DNA of 27,708 nt from JOPF133 sp052144935 (GCA_052144935.1 JBKQPR010000343.1:1-27708); one strand, 5' to 3'; positions 1-6,119 are shown, counted from the first letter of the stretch. Notes: a model not told the origin generated them from the sequence alone. Program-made: numbers and translations.

Positions 1-99
1 CCCTTCTTGATCTTCAGCGATACATCCCACAACCTCGTTAGGTCATACCAGACACTACCGGCAACTCGTTCTACAGCCGTGACTTGCTCATCCGTTCCG

Positions 100-330
100 C
101 TATATCTTGTAAACTCCCGCTAGCCGCGCGACGAGCGTTTGGTTCGCCGTGGTGTTGAAGTTCGTCCCGCGCGCGGTCATGCTGGCGGTGTCGCGGGCAA
201 TTTGCTGCACTTCCAGCTCCTTCACCAATTCCGTGCCGTACATCATGGTCCCAATGATCAAGCTGACCAGGAACGGACATACCAGGGCAAATTCGATGGT
301 TGCCCCACCGTGATTTCTTCTCTCGCGCAT
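100..330 (-). CDS. TadE-like pseudopilin, short or truncated
   Basis: The predicted protein is about 76 residues. It begins with a basic segment (MRERRNHGG) followed by the TadE signature GATIEFALV and a hydrophobic helix (PFLVSLIIGTMMYG). TadE-like proteins are membrane-anchored minor pseudopilins of the Flp/Tad pilus, processed near the G/E of that motif. I chose the ATG at 330 rather than the TTG at 363, which overlaps the upstream gene. The downstream half is missing: the frame stops after GVYKI, whereas TadE proteins are usually 120-150 residues. Another minus frame is open from about 115 to the window edge (for example YSGTDEQVTAVERVAGS), so a frameshift or a following gene at 1-115 is possible. 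It lies 13 bp downstream of a second TadE-like gene. Confidence 0.6.
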   Translation of the reverse strand: MRERRNHGGATIEFALVCPFLVSLIIGTMMYGTELVKELEVQQIARDTASMTARGTNFNTTANQTLVARLAGVYKI

Positions 331-343
331 TACGTTCTGCCTG

Positions 344-937
344 TCAGTTGCACGTTCCGTCAAAGGTTAGCGGAACCCCGGACAGGGGGTTGCCCTCCAT
401 GCGATCCGAGGATCGCGCCGTGAAATTCAATGGGGTGCCGCTCCGCAATAGAGGTGCGAACGGTACTGCCGGATAGTTTTGCACCGATACTTCCACCAGA
501 TTTCCGCTCCAGTTCGGCGGCTGCCCCGTGTTGGTGGCGCAACTGGTGGGAAGCGCGAGCGCCGTAGTCAGACTCGAGTTCGGGTTGTAATAGTTGACCT
601 GGATCAACGAGTAGCCGGGGTCGGTTGACTTGGAACCCAGAAAGCCCATGGCTCTCTGCTGCACCACCCACTTTACGGAATTGACAGCGCCGTACGCGTT
701 GCCGTTCGCGTCCGTCAACGCCTGCACCTGATTGGTAACAGCGTAGCGGCAGCCTTCACGAACGGCGAATTGCAGCGTGGCGCGCGTGTAGATCGCCCAG
801 CCGAGATCCAACAGCAGAAATGTAAACCCCAGCAAGGGCAGGAGCACCAGCGTAAACTCGATGAGCTCCACACCGCGTTGCGCATTCCTTCCGCGGCGGG
901 CGCGCCCAGGGTTCGGCAGACTCACAGACGGCACCAA
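344..937 (-). CDS. TadE-like pilus assembly protein
   Basis: The protein is 197 residues. After a basic N-terminus (GRARRGRNAQRG) comes the TadE motif VELIEFTLVLLPLLGFTFLLLDLGWAIY, with the conserved Glu five residues after the Gly and one long membrane helix. The rest is a periplasmic domain ending in Cys-Asn. The TTG start at 937 is supported by an AAAGGAG Shine-Dalgarno about 7 nt upstream; GTG at 934 is an alternative. Together with the next gene it forms the Tad-type minor pseudopilin pair usual in Acidobacteria. The substrate and the rest of the Tad machinery are outside the window. The family call is strong; the exact role is inferred. Confidence 0.75.
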   Translation of the reverse strand: MVPSVSLPNPGRARRGRNAQRGVELIEFTLVLLPLLGFTFLLLDLGWAIYTRATLQFAVREGCRYAVTNQVQALTDANGNAYGAVNSVKWVVQQRAMGFLGSKSTDPGYSLIQVNYYNPNSSLTTALALPTSCATNTGQPPNWSGNLVEVSVQNYPAVPFAPLLRSGTPLNFTARSSDRMEGNPLSGVPLTFDGTCN

Positions 938-1049
938 GTTACACTCCTTTCGATCCCAGTACCGGGGGAATTCGAGCGGCTGGCGCGTCGGGCTGGCTGG
1001 GCCGGCTGCGATCGTTGCGCCACAACGTCAAAAGCAGTCGAAACACTTT

Positions 1050-1272
1050 TCCTCCCCGTTTTCTCAATGACCCCGGCACCGTGTCCGTGAATGTCAATAC
1101 CTTGTACCGGGATGAGGCCGAGATCGCCGGAGCCGTCGATCAGGGCCTGGACGCATACTCGCCGGCGCCGGCTGGCACGGCGCTCGGCGCGAGATGCGGG
1201 CTTCGGCCAATCGCCAAACCGGGACTTCAACCAAGTCAGCGCACCGAGAAATGAATAGTCTGCCGCTATCAT
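1050..1272 (-). pseudogene. PilZ-domain-like fragment
   Basis: A minus-strand frame starting with ATG at 1272 reads ASRAERRASRRRRVCVQALID followed by VQGIDIHGHGAGVIE. This resembles the start of a PilZ cyclic-di-GMP receptor: an Arg-rich RxxxR segment and then a D-I-x-x-x-G-A core. Beyond about residue 70 the resemblance is lost and the frame runs into the TadE leader, so roughly the last third of a PilZ domain is missing. I read it as a decayed or frameshifted PilZ gene. A chance resemblance cannot be excluded. Confidence 0.35.
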
Positions 1273-1285
1273 CTGAATCCATCAT

Positions 1286-1579
1286 GAGCGCAAAGAGCGT
1301 CTGGAATAAGGTACTAGGCGGTTCACGTTACCGGCTAGTAGTTCTACAGGTTACACGACTAGTACCCGTGTGTTTCCACGTCCGGCGCCATCCTGCTGGC
1401 AGCCGGGCCGCTGTCCACACCGATCGCCCGTGCCGGCCCCCGTGCCGGCGTAATTGCCCTGCTCGATGACCTTCGACCAGCTATAACCGGCGGATGTGTT
1501 CTTGGAGGGCGCGCTCACGACCCACGAAAGACTCCCTGATTTCCGGTTCCGGCCTTGTCTTACAGAGAGAGCAGGGGAC
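1286..1579. other. Stretch with no recognised gene
   Basis: About 290 bp between the PilZ-like fragment and the zinc-ribbon membrane protein. A minus frame (1351-1674) includes the stretch SLSWVVSAPSKNTSAGYSWSK, which could be a fragment of an extracytoplasmic beta-rich protein. It has no start or RBS that I trust and overlaps the end of the neighbouring gene. I see no RNA gene or clear terminator. Confidence 0.3.
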
Positions 1580-2122
1580 TTAGTTTCCCGGTTGGGTCTC
1601 CGTCTGAAACGGTGTGTCGCAGCTATGACAATATGCTCTCTTCCACCATGACTGGCAGTGAGCCGGGTACTCATGCCGGTTGTACGAGACGTCGCGTTTC
1701 AGAAGATAGAGCGGGCAAAGCGCGACCAGGATCAACGCGAACACGTGAGAGTTGCCCAACAGAAGCCTAGGGATATCACCCGGATTACCGCTGGGCAGTG
1801 ACGCCATTCGCGACGGCTCAATCCAATTGGGCGGCTCGGGGACCACCCAGAACCACGCTGCGAGAAGCAGCAGCGCCACGATTTTGCCAGCGATCCGCCG
1901 TCTTCCGGGTGGCGGCAGGCGTCGCGCGAGCGGAGGCTGGCCGGTGGCGGCGGTCGAACCCGCAGAATTGGCTTGGCCAGGATTTCGGCCGCCCCGGGCG
2001 AAGCAGGCCGCAGCCGTACTGGCTGTGTCGATGGCCGTTCCGGCCCCATGAATGGCAGAGATCGTCTGGGCATTCCGGCTTCCGCAATAGGGACAGGTCA
2101 AATTGGTTGGGTTCAGGCGCAC
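1580..2122 (-). CDS. Zinc-ribbon membrane protein, unknown function
   Basis: The protein is 180 residues. It opens with a half zinc ribbon (TCPYCGS, residues 9-15) and closes with another Cys pair (YCHSCDTPF, about 166-174). Between them lie a Pro/Ala/Arg-rich linker and two hydrophobic segments (IAGKIVALLLLAAWFWVV and VFALILVALCPLYLL). The two CxxC pairs could bind one zinc if the membrane hairpin brings both ends to the cytoplasmic face; that is inference. The GTG start at 2122 is chosen because GGAGAG lies 8 nt upstream. No specific family was recognised. Confidence 0.6.
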   Translation of the reverse strand: MRLNPTNLTCPYCGSRNAQTISAIHGAGTAIDTASTAAACFARGGRNPGQANSAGSTAATGQPPLARRLPPPGRRRIAGKIVALLLLAAWFWVVPEPPNWIEPSRMASLPSGNPGDIPRLLLGNSHVFALILVALCPLYLLKRDVSYNRHEYPAHCQSWWKRAYCHSCDTPFQTETQPGN

Positions 2123-2433
2123 TTGAGAATCTCTCCAACCTCCTCATCGTCGGAATTCCCGGGGGCGCGAGGATTTTCCGCGGGCCGGACAGGATTGCGG
2201 AGAACAAACCCCGTCACCGCGTGCGGGGCCGAGGGAACGGCCAAGGCGGTGTAAAGAACCGCGGTAACTCCGCCGATAAGGGGTTCAGATCGGTCAAGCC
2301 AGCGGCCCGCGGGCCGCAGGACCGTCGACTTGTCACTCAGCGTTCCGGTGGGTCGTCCGGCTGGTCCCTCTCCGCAGCCGGTGAAGGTTGCAGGAGAACG
2401 AACAACGACTTCACGTAACGCACCGCAAAGCAA
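2113..2433 (-). CDS. Possible small hydrophobic protein (doubtful)
   Basis: An open minus frame covers the 210 bp between the P450 gene and the zinc-ribbon gene. Its C-terminal half has a possible membrane segment (IGGVTAVLYTALAVPSAPHAV) and an acidic tail (NSDDEEVGEILKCA), and it overlaps the next start codon by 10 bp. The first third overlaps the P450 coding end, and no convincing start codon or RBS is seen in the free part. It may be a real small membrane protein or only an open frame. Confidence 0.22.
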   Translation of the reverse strand: MLCGALREVVVRSPATFTGCGEGPAGRPTGTLSDKSTVLRPAGRWLDRSEPLIGGVTAVLYTALAVPSAPHAVTGFVLRNPVRPAENPRAPGNSDDEEVGEILKCA

Positions 2434-3416
2434 TTGGCCGGCAAGGCGGTATAGTGCGCCGGAAGGCTAAAGCAGTCGAGCAAAGCCTTAGTGGCCACGG
2501 CCGCGGCAGACTTAATGAGGATCGCCCCAACGCACGCGTGAAGACCAGTCCCAAATGCCAGATGATCGGCAGTGCGGCGGTCGAATTGAAGCTCACTCGG
2601 GTCCGGGAAGCGATCTGGGTCGCGGTTAGCGATATCTAACATCAAGATCACGCGTTGATCCTGTTGGATGGTACAGCCGTCAATGGTCACATTAGCGATG
2701 GCCTGGCGAAACTGAGCCCGAGCAGGCCCTGCGAATCGCAGTAGCTCGTCGATCGCCTTCGGAAGTAAGGCCGGTTCTTGCCGGAGGCGCGACAACTGGT
2801 CCGGATGTTGAAGCAGCGCCAACCAAGCGGCTCCGAGAAAACCCGGCAGCGTGTGCGCCAACGCTATGAACATCTGCATATTCAATGGTGGGGCGCCGCG
2901 AAAGGAGCGCGCTAACTCCGCGGTAGCTTTCTGAGACGCCGCTTCCAACGCTGCGTCGTATGGCTCGCACGCGGCGTCAAAGACGCTTCGCGCAAGGCCG
3001 GCCAAGTGCGCACATTGGCCGGCCGGAACGCCGGCGGCAATTCCAGCCACCGCGAGTGACCATGGCATCGCATATTGCTCAACTAGATCGACAGGCCGGC
3101 CGGCCGGAAGCGCACCGGCCATCCGCTTCGCCATGGGGGCGAATTGGGCTTCCAACTGCCGTACTCTGACAGGCGCCAAAGCATGGAGTGCATTCGAGCG
3201 GAACTGGGCGTGGATGGCGCTCGCGACAGGCACGGCCGCCGTCTTAGAACGGGCGGACGCAGGAATGAGGCGAGATTCTCGAAGAGCCGCCGCGACATCT
3301 TTATAGCGGCTTAGAATCCAGGTGTTCAGTCTGCTTTCGAAATAGGGATCTTCCGGCGGTTTGGTGGCCCAGACGTCCAAGACTGATTCCTTTCGAGGCT
3401 TCTCCATCGATGACAT
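2337..3416 (-). CDS. Cytochrome P450, atypical
   Basis: About 359 residues from the ATG at 3416 (MSSMEKPRKE). The frame is open further upstream to 3518, but that extension (PQRNAPRRQ and following) does not look like P450. The heme-ligand signature FGTGLHACVGA matches FxxGxxxCxG, with Cys as the axial ligand, and the K-helix ExxR is present as ELLR, followed by FRQA. The distal I helix, normally (A/G)Gx(D/E)T(T/S), reads ALAHTLPGFLGAAW: the Thr is kept but the acidic residue is replaced by His and the helix Gly is absent. That residue normally helps proton delivery, so an altered oxygen-activation chemistry or a decaying enzyme is possible. No redox partner gene lies beside it. The substrate cannot be predicted. 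Confidence 0.8.
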   Translation of the reverse strand: MSSMEKPRKESVLDVWATKPPEDPYFESRLNTWILSRYKDVAAALRESRLIPASARSKTAAVPVASAIHAQFRSNALHALAPVRVRQLEAQFAPMAKRMAGALPAGRPVDLVEQYAMPWSLAVAGIAAGVPAGQCAHLAGLARSVFDAACEPYDAALEAASQKATAELARSFRGAPPLNMQMFIALAHTLPGFLGAAWLALLQHPDQLSRLRQEPALLPKAIDELLRFAGPARAQFRQAIANVTIDGCTIQQDQRVILMLDIANRDPDRFPDPSELQFDRRTADHLAFGTGLHACVGAILIKSAAAVATKALLDCFSLPAHYTALPANCFAVRYVKSLFVLLQPSPAAERDQPDDPPER

Positions 3417-3518
3417 GACTTCAAGGTACACCGTAAGCGTGTCAGTGGGTTTTATTGGAGCGTTGGAGCCTTGCCGCCGGGGAGCATTCCTCTGCGGATG
3501 CGGTCCGGGCAAGGCCAC

Positions 3519-3780
3519 CGCTACTTCGCAGTGGAGTGTTCCAACTCCAACCGAGGGCGGTCAAATGGAACAGTCATCGCTGAAAAGTCAGCACGCGAAG
3601 GGGTACCGGATCGCTGCGATCGAAACATTTTTCGTTTCGGGACCACCCGGCGGTAGGTTCACCACAACGTGGAAACCGGCCGGGACGCCATGGAACGGGC
3701 GCGAGCGGCGCGGAGTGGGCCCAATTCCGGGCACAGTGACACGGCGGCACTTCGAACCACGTGGTCATGTGCCTTCCAGT
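3519..3780. other. Intergenic region, nothing recognised
   Basis: This stretch lies between the P450 gene and the small membrane protein, both on the minus strand. Open frames on either strand here are Arg/Pro-rich and look like shadows. No clear hairpin terminator or promoter was found. Confidence 0.3.
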
Positions 3781-4167
3781 TCACGCGTAGGCAATCGGAT
3801 TCTTCTCCAGCCAGCGCGCGTCACGAACGCGGTTGACCCTCCGGATCGTACCCCGGGCAACGGCTCCAGTGAAATCCCGCGATGCCCATGCTACGCCAGC
3901 ACCGAACCCGAGCGCACTCCCGGCCAAGCCTCCGGCGGCCACCCAGTATCCGGACCTGTGCCTCCTGCTCAGGCTGGCGCTCAAAACTCCGATCGCCGTA
4001 CCAATGGCCGTACCGATCGCCGTGGGCTTCCAGACCGTACCGCTCAAAACCGGTGTGAATACCCGGTTGGCGGCTCCCTTAGGGGCGGAGGTGACACCGT
4101 CCAACACAGCCATGGCCAGGTAGCCAACGTAGGTAATATCAGACTTGAACGACGGGGAAGTTCTCAT
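3781..4167 (-). CDS. Small Gly-rich membrane protein
   Basis: The protein is 128 residues from the ATG at 4167, which has a strong GGAGG 4 nt upstream. A first moderately hydrophobic segment (VGYLAMAVLDGV) is followed by two small-residue-rich helices, AIGTAIGTAIGVLSASL and WVAAGGLAGSALGFGAGVAW. The Gly-xxx-Gly spacing suits close helix packing. The C-terminus is basic (GTIRRVNRVRDARWLEKN). I do not recognise the family; the pattern resembles glycine-zipper membrane proteins. The gene has its own sigma-70-like promoter (4196-4224) and lies downstream of the tRNA array on the same strand. Confidence 0.65.
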   Translation of the reverse strand: MRTSPSFKSDITYVGYLAMAVLDGVTSAPKGAANRVFTPVLSGTVWKPTAIGTAIGTAIGVLSASLSRRHRSGYWVAAGGLAGSALGFGAGVAWASRDFTGAVARGTIRRVNRVRDARWLEKNPIAYA

Positions 4168-4195
4168 GGGTCCTCCTGCTAGCATACATCCAGAT

Positions 4196-4224
4196 ATTCT
4201 CACCCTTATATCTGCTGTAGTCAA
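4196..4224 (-). promoter_or_regulatory. Sigma-70-like promoter
   Basis: On the minus strand TTGACT (4219-4224) and GAGAAT (4196-4201) are separated by exactly 17 nt, about 30 nt upstream of the ATG of the small membrane protein. It suggests that this gene need not be read through from the tRNA array. Confidence 0.5.
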
Positions 4225-4327
4225 AGGGGTCGAAGGATGGCGATTCCGTTCATCTTCCGGTGGCTCGCCTATGGATTGCCCCTGGCGCCGATTGCGGGCC
4301 GCGTGGGCCAGGCGGCTCGCAACGTAG

Positions 4328-4402
4328 TGGTAGGCGCGGGCAGACTCGAACTGCCATTCCCGGTTTAGAAGACCGAGGCCCTGTCCGTTGGACGACGCGC
4401 CC
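4328..4402 (-). tRNA. tRNA-Arg(UCU), CCA encoded
   Basis: 75 nt. The acceptor stem GGGCGCG/CGCGCCT pairs with one G-U. The anticodon loop is CTTCTAA, giving UCU, which reads AGA. The T-arm is GGCAG/CTGCC with loop TTCGAGT, and the discriminator is A. It is the last gene of the array in the direction of transcription, and its CCA is 160 bp from the next coding gene. Confidence 0.9.
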
Positions 4403-4403
4403 A

Positions 4404-4480
4404 TGGTGCTCCCGGCGAGATTTGAACTCGCAATCGGCAGTTTAGGAAACTGCGGCCCTCTCCGATTGGACGACGGGAGC
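4404..4480 (-). tRNA. tRNA-Arg(CCU), CCA encoded
   Basis: 77 nt with a perfect acceptor stem GCTCCCG/CGGGAGC and discriminator A. The anticodon loop TTCCTAA between GCAGT and ACTGC gives CCU, which reads AGG. Its first base directly follows the stop codon of the HNH endonuclease gene, and one base separates it from tRNA-Arg(UCU). Confidence 0.9.
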
Positions 4481-4987
4481 TTAGCAGAACAGGTACTTCT
4501 CCCATGACTGGGAATCGCTGGCCAGCAGCCGGTGCTTGGCATGGATACCGAGTTGCCGCGGCGGCCTCACGAGCGGCATCCCGGCCTCCTGCGGTGTGCG
4601 ATCTCCCTTGCGGTTATTGCAAGCAAAACAACTGGCCACTAAGTTTTCCCAGACCGAGCCGCCGCCGCGCGATCGGGGCAGCACGTGGTCTAACGTCAGC
4701 TCGGACGGCGCCAGCTTCGAGTGGCAGTACTGGCACGTGAACCCGTCGCGGAGAAGGATACCTTTGCGGGAAACGGAGCGGTTCTGCCGGGGAACGCGCC
4801 GGTAGCGCGTGAGCCGTATCACGTTCGGAACCGGAACGTTGATCTTGGATGTCCTGATCATGTGCGGGGACACCTCCTCCACAAGCGCGGCGCCCTTGCA
4901 GACAAGCGTGATGGCGCGGCGCGCGGAGCAGATGTGGATCGGCTCGTAGCTGGCATTGAGGACCAGGACCAGGCGGTTCAGGGACAT
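4481..4987 (-). CDS. HNH endonuclease embedded in the tRNA array
   Basis: The protein is 168 residues. The C-terminal half is a classical HNH/McrA-type domain: a zinc knuckle pair CQYC (about 86-89) and CFAC (about 120-123), the core LDHVLPRSRGG, then WENLV and CNNRKG, giving the D-H, N and N/K positions of the beta-beta-alpha-metal fold. The N-terminal 75 residues (NASYEPIHICSARRAITLV and following) match the leader of the small HNH proteins often found in cyanobacteria and acidobacteria. AAGG lies 3 nt before the ATG. The gene begins 6 nt after the CCA of tRNA-Lys(UUU), and its stop codon touches the first base of tRNA-Arg(CCU), so it must be cotranscribed with the tRNAs. Its role is unknown: a homing-type nuclease, an array maintenance factor and a housekeeping HNH protein are all possible. 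Confidence 0.9.
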   Translation of the reverse strand: MSLNRLVLVLNASYEPIHICSARRAITLVCKGAALVEEVSPHMIRTSKINVPVPNVIRLTRYRRVPRQNRSVSRKGILLRDGFTCQYCHSKLAPSELTLDHVLPRSRGGGSVWENLVASCFACNNRKGDRTPQEAGMPLVRPPRQLGIHAKHRLLASDSQSWEKYLFC

Positions 4988-4993
4988 AAACCT

Positions 4994-5069
4994 TGGTGGA
5001 GCGCCTCAGAATCGAACTGAGCCTATCTCGTTTAAAAGACGAGTACCGCGCCATCTCGGTATGCGCTCC
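4994..5069 (-). tRNA. tRNA-Lys(UUU), CCA encoded
   Basis: 76 nt with perfect acceptor stem GGAGCGC/GCGCTCC and discriminator A. Anticodon stem CTCGT/ACGAG, loop CTTTTAA, anticodon UUU. T-loop TTCGATT. It immediately precedes the HNH gene, and its CCA overlaps the purine-rich HNH ribosome-binding region. Confidence 0.92.
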
Positions 5070-5070
5070 A

Positions 5071-5146
5071 TGGTGCCGGGGTCAGGAATCGAACCTGACT
5101 GATCTTGCTTGTAGGGCAAGCACCGTCGCCAGACGATAACCCCGGC
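5071..5146 (-). tRNA. tRNA-Val(UAC) with C33
   Basis: 76 nt with perfect acceptor stem GCCGGGG/CCCCGGC and discriminator A. The anticodon stem is CTTGC/GCAAG, and the loop CCTACAA gives anticodon UAC with C instead of U at position 33. The T-loop is normal (TTCGATT). CCA is encoded. Confidence 0.82.
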
Positions 5147-5148
5147 AA

Positions 5149-5222
5149 TGGCTCCGGCCCAGGGAATCGAACCCCGATGATGCGGTTAACAGCCGCACGC
5201 TCTACCGTTGAGCTAGACCGGA
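5149..5222 (-). tRNA. tRNA-Asn(GUU), CCA encoded
   Basis: 74 nt. Acceptor TCCGGTC/GGCCGGA with one G-U, discriminator G, anticodon stem TGCGG/CCGCA, loop CTGTTAA, anticodon GUU. The D-arm has the canonical AGCTC...GAGC pattern. Confidence 0.93.
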
Positions 5223-5223
5223 A

Positions 5224-5298
5224 TGGTGGGTCCTCGGAGAATCGAACTCCGCTTTCCCGCTTAAGAGGCGGGTACTTCGCCGGCAAAGTTTAGGACCC
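5224..5298 (-). tRNA. tRNA-Lys(CUU), CCA encoded
   Basis: 75 nt. Perfect acceptor GGGTCCT/AGGACCC, discriminator A, anticodon stem CCCGC/GCGGG, loop CTCTTAA, anticodon CUU. T-loop TTCGATT. Confidence 0.92.
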
Positions 5299-5304
5299 GC
5301 AGCT

Positions 5305-5380
5305 TGGCAGGGGTAGTGGGGAACGATCCCACGTCGCGGATTTGAAAGACCCGCATCCTGGCCATCTAGACGATACCCCC
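5305..5380 (-). tRNA. tRNA-Glu(UUC) with altered T-loop
   Basis: 76 nt. Acceptor GGGGGTA/TACCCCT with a terminal G-U, discriminator G, anticodon stem CGGGT/ATCCG, loop CTTTCAA, anticodon UUC. The T-stem GTGGG/CCCAC encloses ATCGTTC: positions 54 and 58 are A and U instead of U and A, so the usual reverse-Hoogsteen pair would have to be swapped. Confidence 0.85.
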
Positions 5381-5381
5381 G

Positions 5382-5456
5382 TGGCAAGGCGTATGGGAAT
5401 CGGACCCATCTGAACGGCTTGAGGGGCCGCTTTCTGTCCCAGTCGAATTACGCCTC
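5382..5456 (-). tRNA. tRNA-Glu(CUC) with C33 and C55
   Basis: 75 nt. Acceptor GAGGCGT/ACGCCTT, discriminator G. The anticodon stem GCGGC/GCCGT encloses CCCTCAA, giving CUC with C33. The T-loop TCCGATT has C at position 55, where pseudouridine is nearly universal. The D-stem is weak. Two departures from consensus in one gene suggest either tolerance or decay. Confidence 0.75.
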
Positions 5457-5464
5457 GTGTAATT

Positions 5465-5540
5465 TGGCGCGGTGAAAGGGAGTTGAACCCTCTTGGTCCT
5501 GATCGACAATCAGGTGCCTGGTCCGTTCGGCCACCACCGC
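5465..5540 (-). tRNA. tRNA-Asp(GUC), CCA encoded
   Basis: 76 nt. Acceptor GCGGTGG/TCACCGC, discriminator G, anticodon stem CCTGA/TCAGG, loop TTGTCGA, anticodon GUC. T-loop TTCAACT. Confidence 0.9.
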
Positions 5541-5541
5541 G

Positions 5542-5617
5542 TGGCCGGCCCGCTGAGATTCGAACTCAGATCGTATCCTTCGGAGGGATATGCCCTGTCC
5601 AATTGAGCGACGAGCCG
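5542..5617 (-). tRNA. tRNA-Arg(CCG), CCA encoded
   Basis: 76 nt. Acceptor CGGCTCG/CGGGCCG with one U-G, discriminator G, anticodon stem TATCC/GGATA, loop CTCCGAA, anticodon CCG. T-loop TTCGAAT. Confidence 0.9.
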
Positions 5618-5618
5618 G

Positions 5619-5694
5619 TGGTACGGGTATGAGGATTCGAACCCCAGTCTGAACGTTCGTAGCGTTCTGTCCTTTCCGATTGAACGATACCCGC
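5619..5694 (-). tRNA. tRNA-Arg(ACG), CCA encoded
   Basis: 76 nt. Acceptor GCGGGTA/TACCCGT, discriminator A. The anticodon stem GAACG/CGTTC encloses CTACGAA, giving ACG, which would be read as ICG after deamination. One base separates it from tRNA-Arg(CCG). Confidence 0.9.
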
Positions 5695-5702
5695 GTAGAA
5701 AA

Positions 5703-5777
5703 TGGCTCCCGGTGCTGGACTCGAACCAACGTCACCTGGGTCAGAGCCAGGCGTCCTCGCCGCTGAACGAACCGGGA
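5703..5777 (-). tRNA. tRNA-Gln(CUG), CCA encoded
   Basis: 75 nt. Acceptor TCCCGGT/ACCGGGA, discriminator G, anticodon stem CCTGG/CCAGG, loop CTCTGAC, anticodon CUG. The U1-A72 pair and the G73 discriminator fit Gln identity. Confidence 0.9.
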
Positions 5778-5778
5778 A

Positions 5779-5852
5779 TGGCTGGGGGTGAGTGAGTCGA
5801 ACACTCGAAGCTGGCTTCAAAGACCAGCGGCTTACCGTTAACCTAACCCCCA
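5779..5852 (-). tRNA. tRNA-Gln(UUG), CCA encoded
   Basis: 74 nt. Acceptor TGGGGGT/ACCCCCA, discriminator G, anticodon stem CTGGT/GCCAG, loop CTTTGAA, anticodon UUG. One base separates it from tRNA-Gln(CUG). Confidence 0.92.
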
Positions 5853-5855
5853 ACT

Positions 5856-5938
5856 TGGGGTGACCGGAGGGAATTGAACCCTCGTGGACAGATCCACAGA
5901 TCCACAGTCTGCCGCCTAAGCCACTCGGCCACGGTCAC
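5856..5938 (-). tRNA. tRNA-His(GUG) with internal 8-bp tandem duplication
   Basis: 83 nt. Acceptor GTGACCG/CGGTCAC with discriminator C, typical of tRNA-His, although base -1 is T rather than the usual encoded G. The anticodon stem GCAGA/TCTGT encloses CTGTGGA, giving GUG. An 8-bp unit is repeated in tandem at 5889-5904; removing one copy gives a normal 75-nt tRNA with a 4-nt variable loop. With the duplication the variable region grows to 12 nt. The isotype is secure; function is uncertain. Confidence 0.8.
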
Positions 5939-5941
5939 ACC

Positions 5942-6017
5942 TGGTGCCAGGGGCACGAGTCGAACGTGCTTGTCCGGCTTTTCAGACCGGCGCCTTGACC
6001 GCAACGGCCCCCCTGGC
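5942..6017 (-). tRNA. tRNA-Phe(GAA), CCA encoded
   Basis: 76 nt. Acceptor GCCAGGG/CCCTGGC, discriminator A, anticodon stem CCGGT/GCCGG, loop CTGAAAA, anticodon GAA. T-loop TTCGACT. Confidence 0.92.
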
Positions 6018-6021
6018 GAAT

Positions 6022-6109
6022 TGGTGGAAGAGGAGGGAGTTGAACCCTCATTGGCTGGTTGCAGGGCAGCGGTCCTCCCGTTGAACGCGCCTGCGCGCAC
6101 GACTCCCCC
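6022..6109 (-). tRNA. tRNA-Ala(UGC) with 14-nt D-arm insertion and C33
   Basis: 88 nt. Acceptor GGGGGAG/CTCTTCC includes the G3-U70 wobble that marks tRNA-Ala, with discriminator A. The anticodon loop CCTGCAA gives UGC with C33 and a C31-C39 mismatch. Compared with the Gln genes in the same array, the D-stem is split by about 14 nt (6085-6098) that can form a CGCG/CGCG hairpin. Without it the gene would be 74 nt. It may be a pseudo-tRNA or carry a removable or tolerated insertion. Confidence 0.65.
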
Positions 6110-6119
6110 GAAAAACGAT

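Noticed and set aside
3361..4182. Plus-strand frame of 273 codons overlapping the P450 start and the small membrane gene
   Set aside because: Arg/Pro/Gly-rich with no family resemblance, and it opposes two better-supported genes.
4481..4987. Homing endonuclease inside a self-splicing intron
   Set aside because: Both flanking tRNA genes are complete and uninterrupted, and there is no space for intron RNA around the reading frame.
5856..5938. Class II (Leu/Ser/Tyr) tRNA because of the long variable region
   Set aside because: The anticodon reads GUG and the discriminator is C, both typical of His; the extra length is an exact 8-bp duplication.
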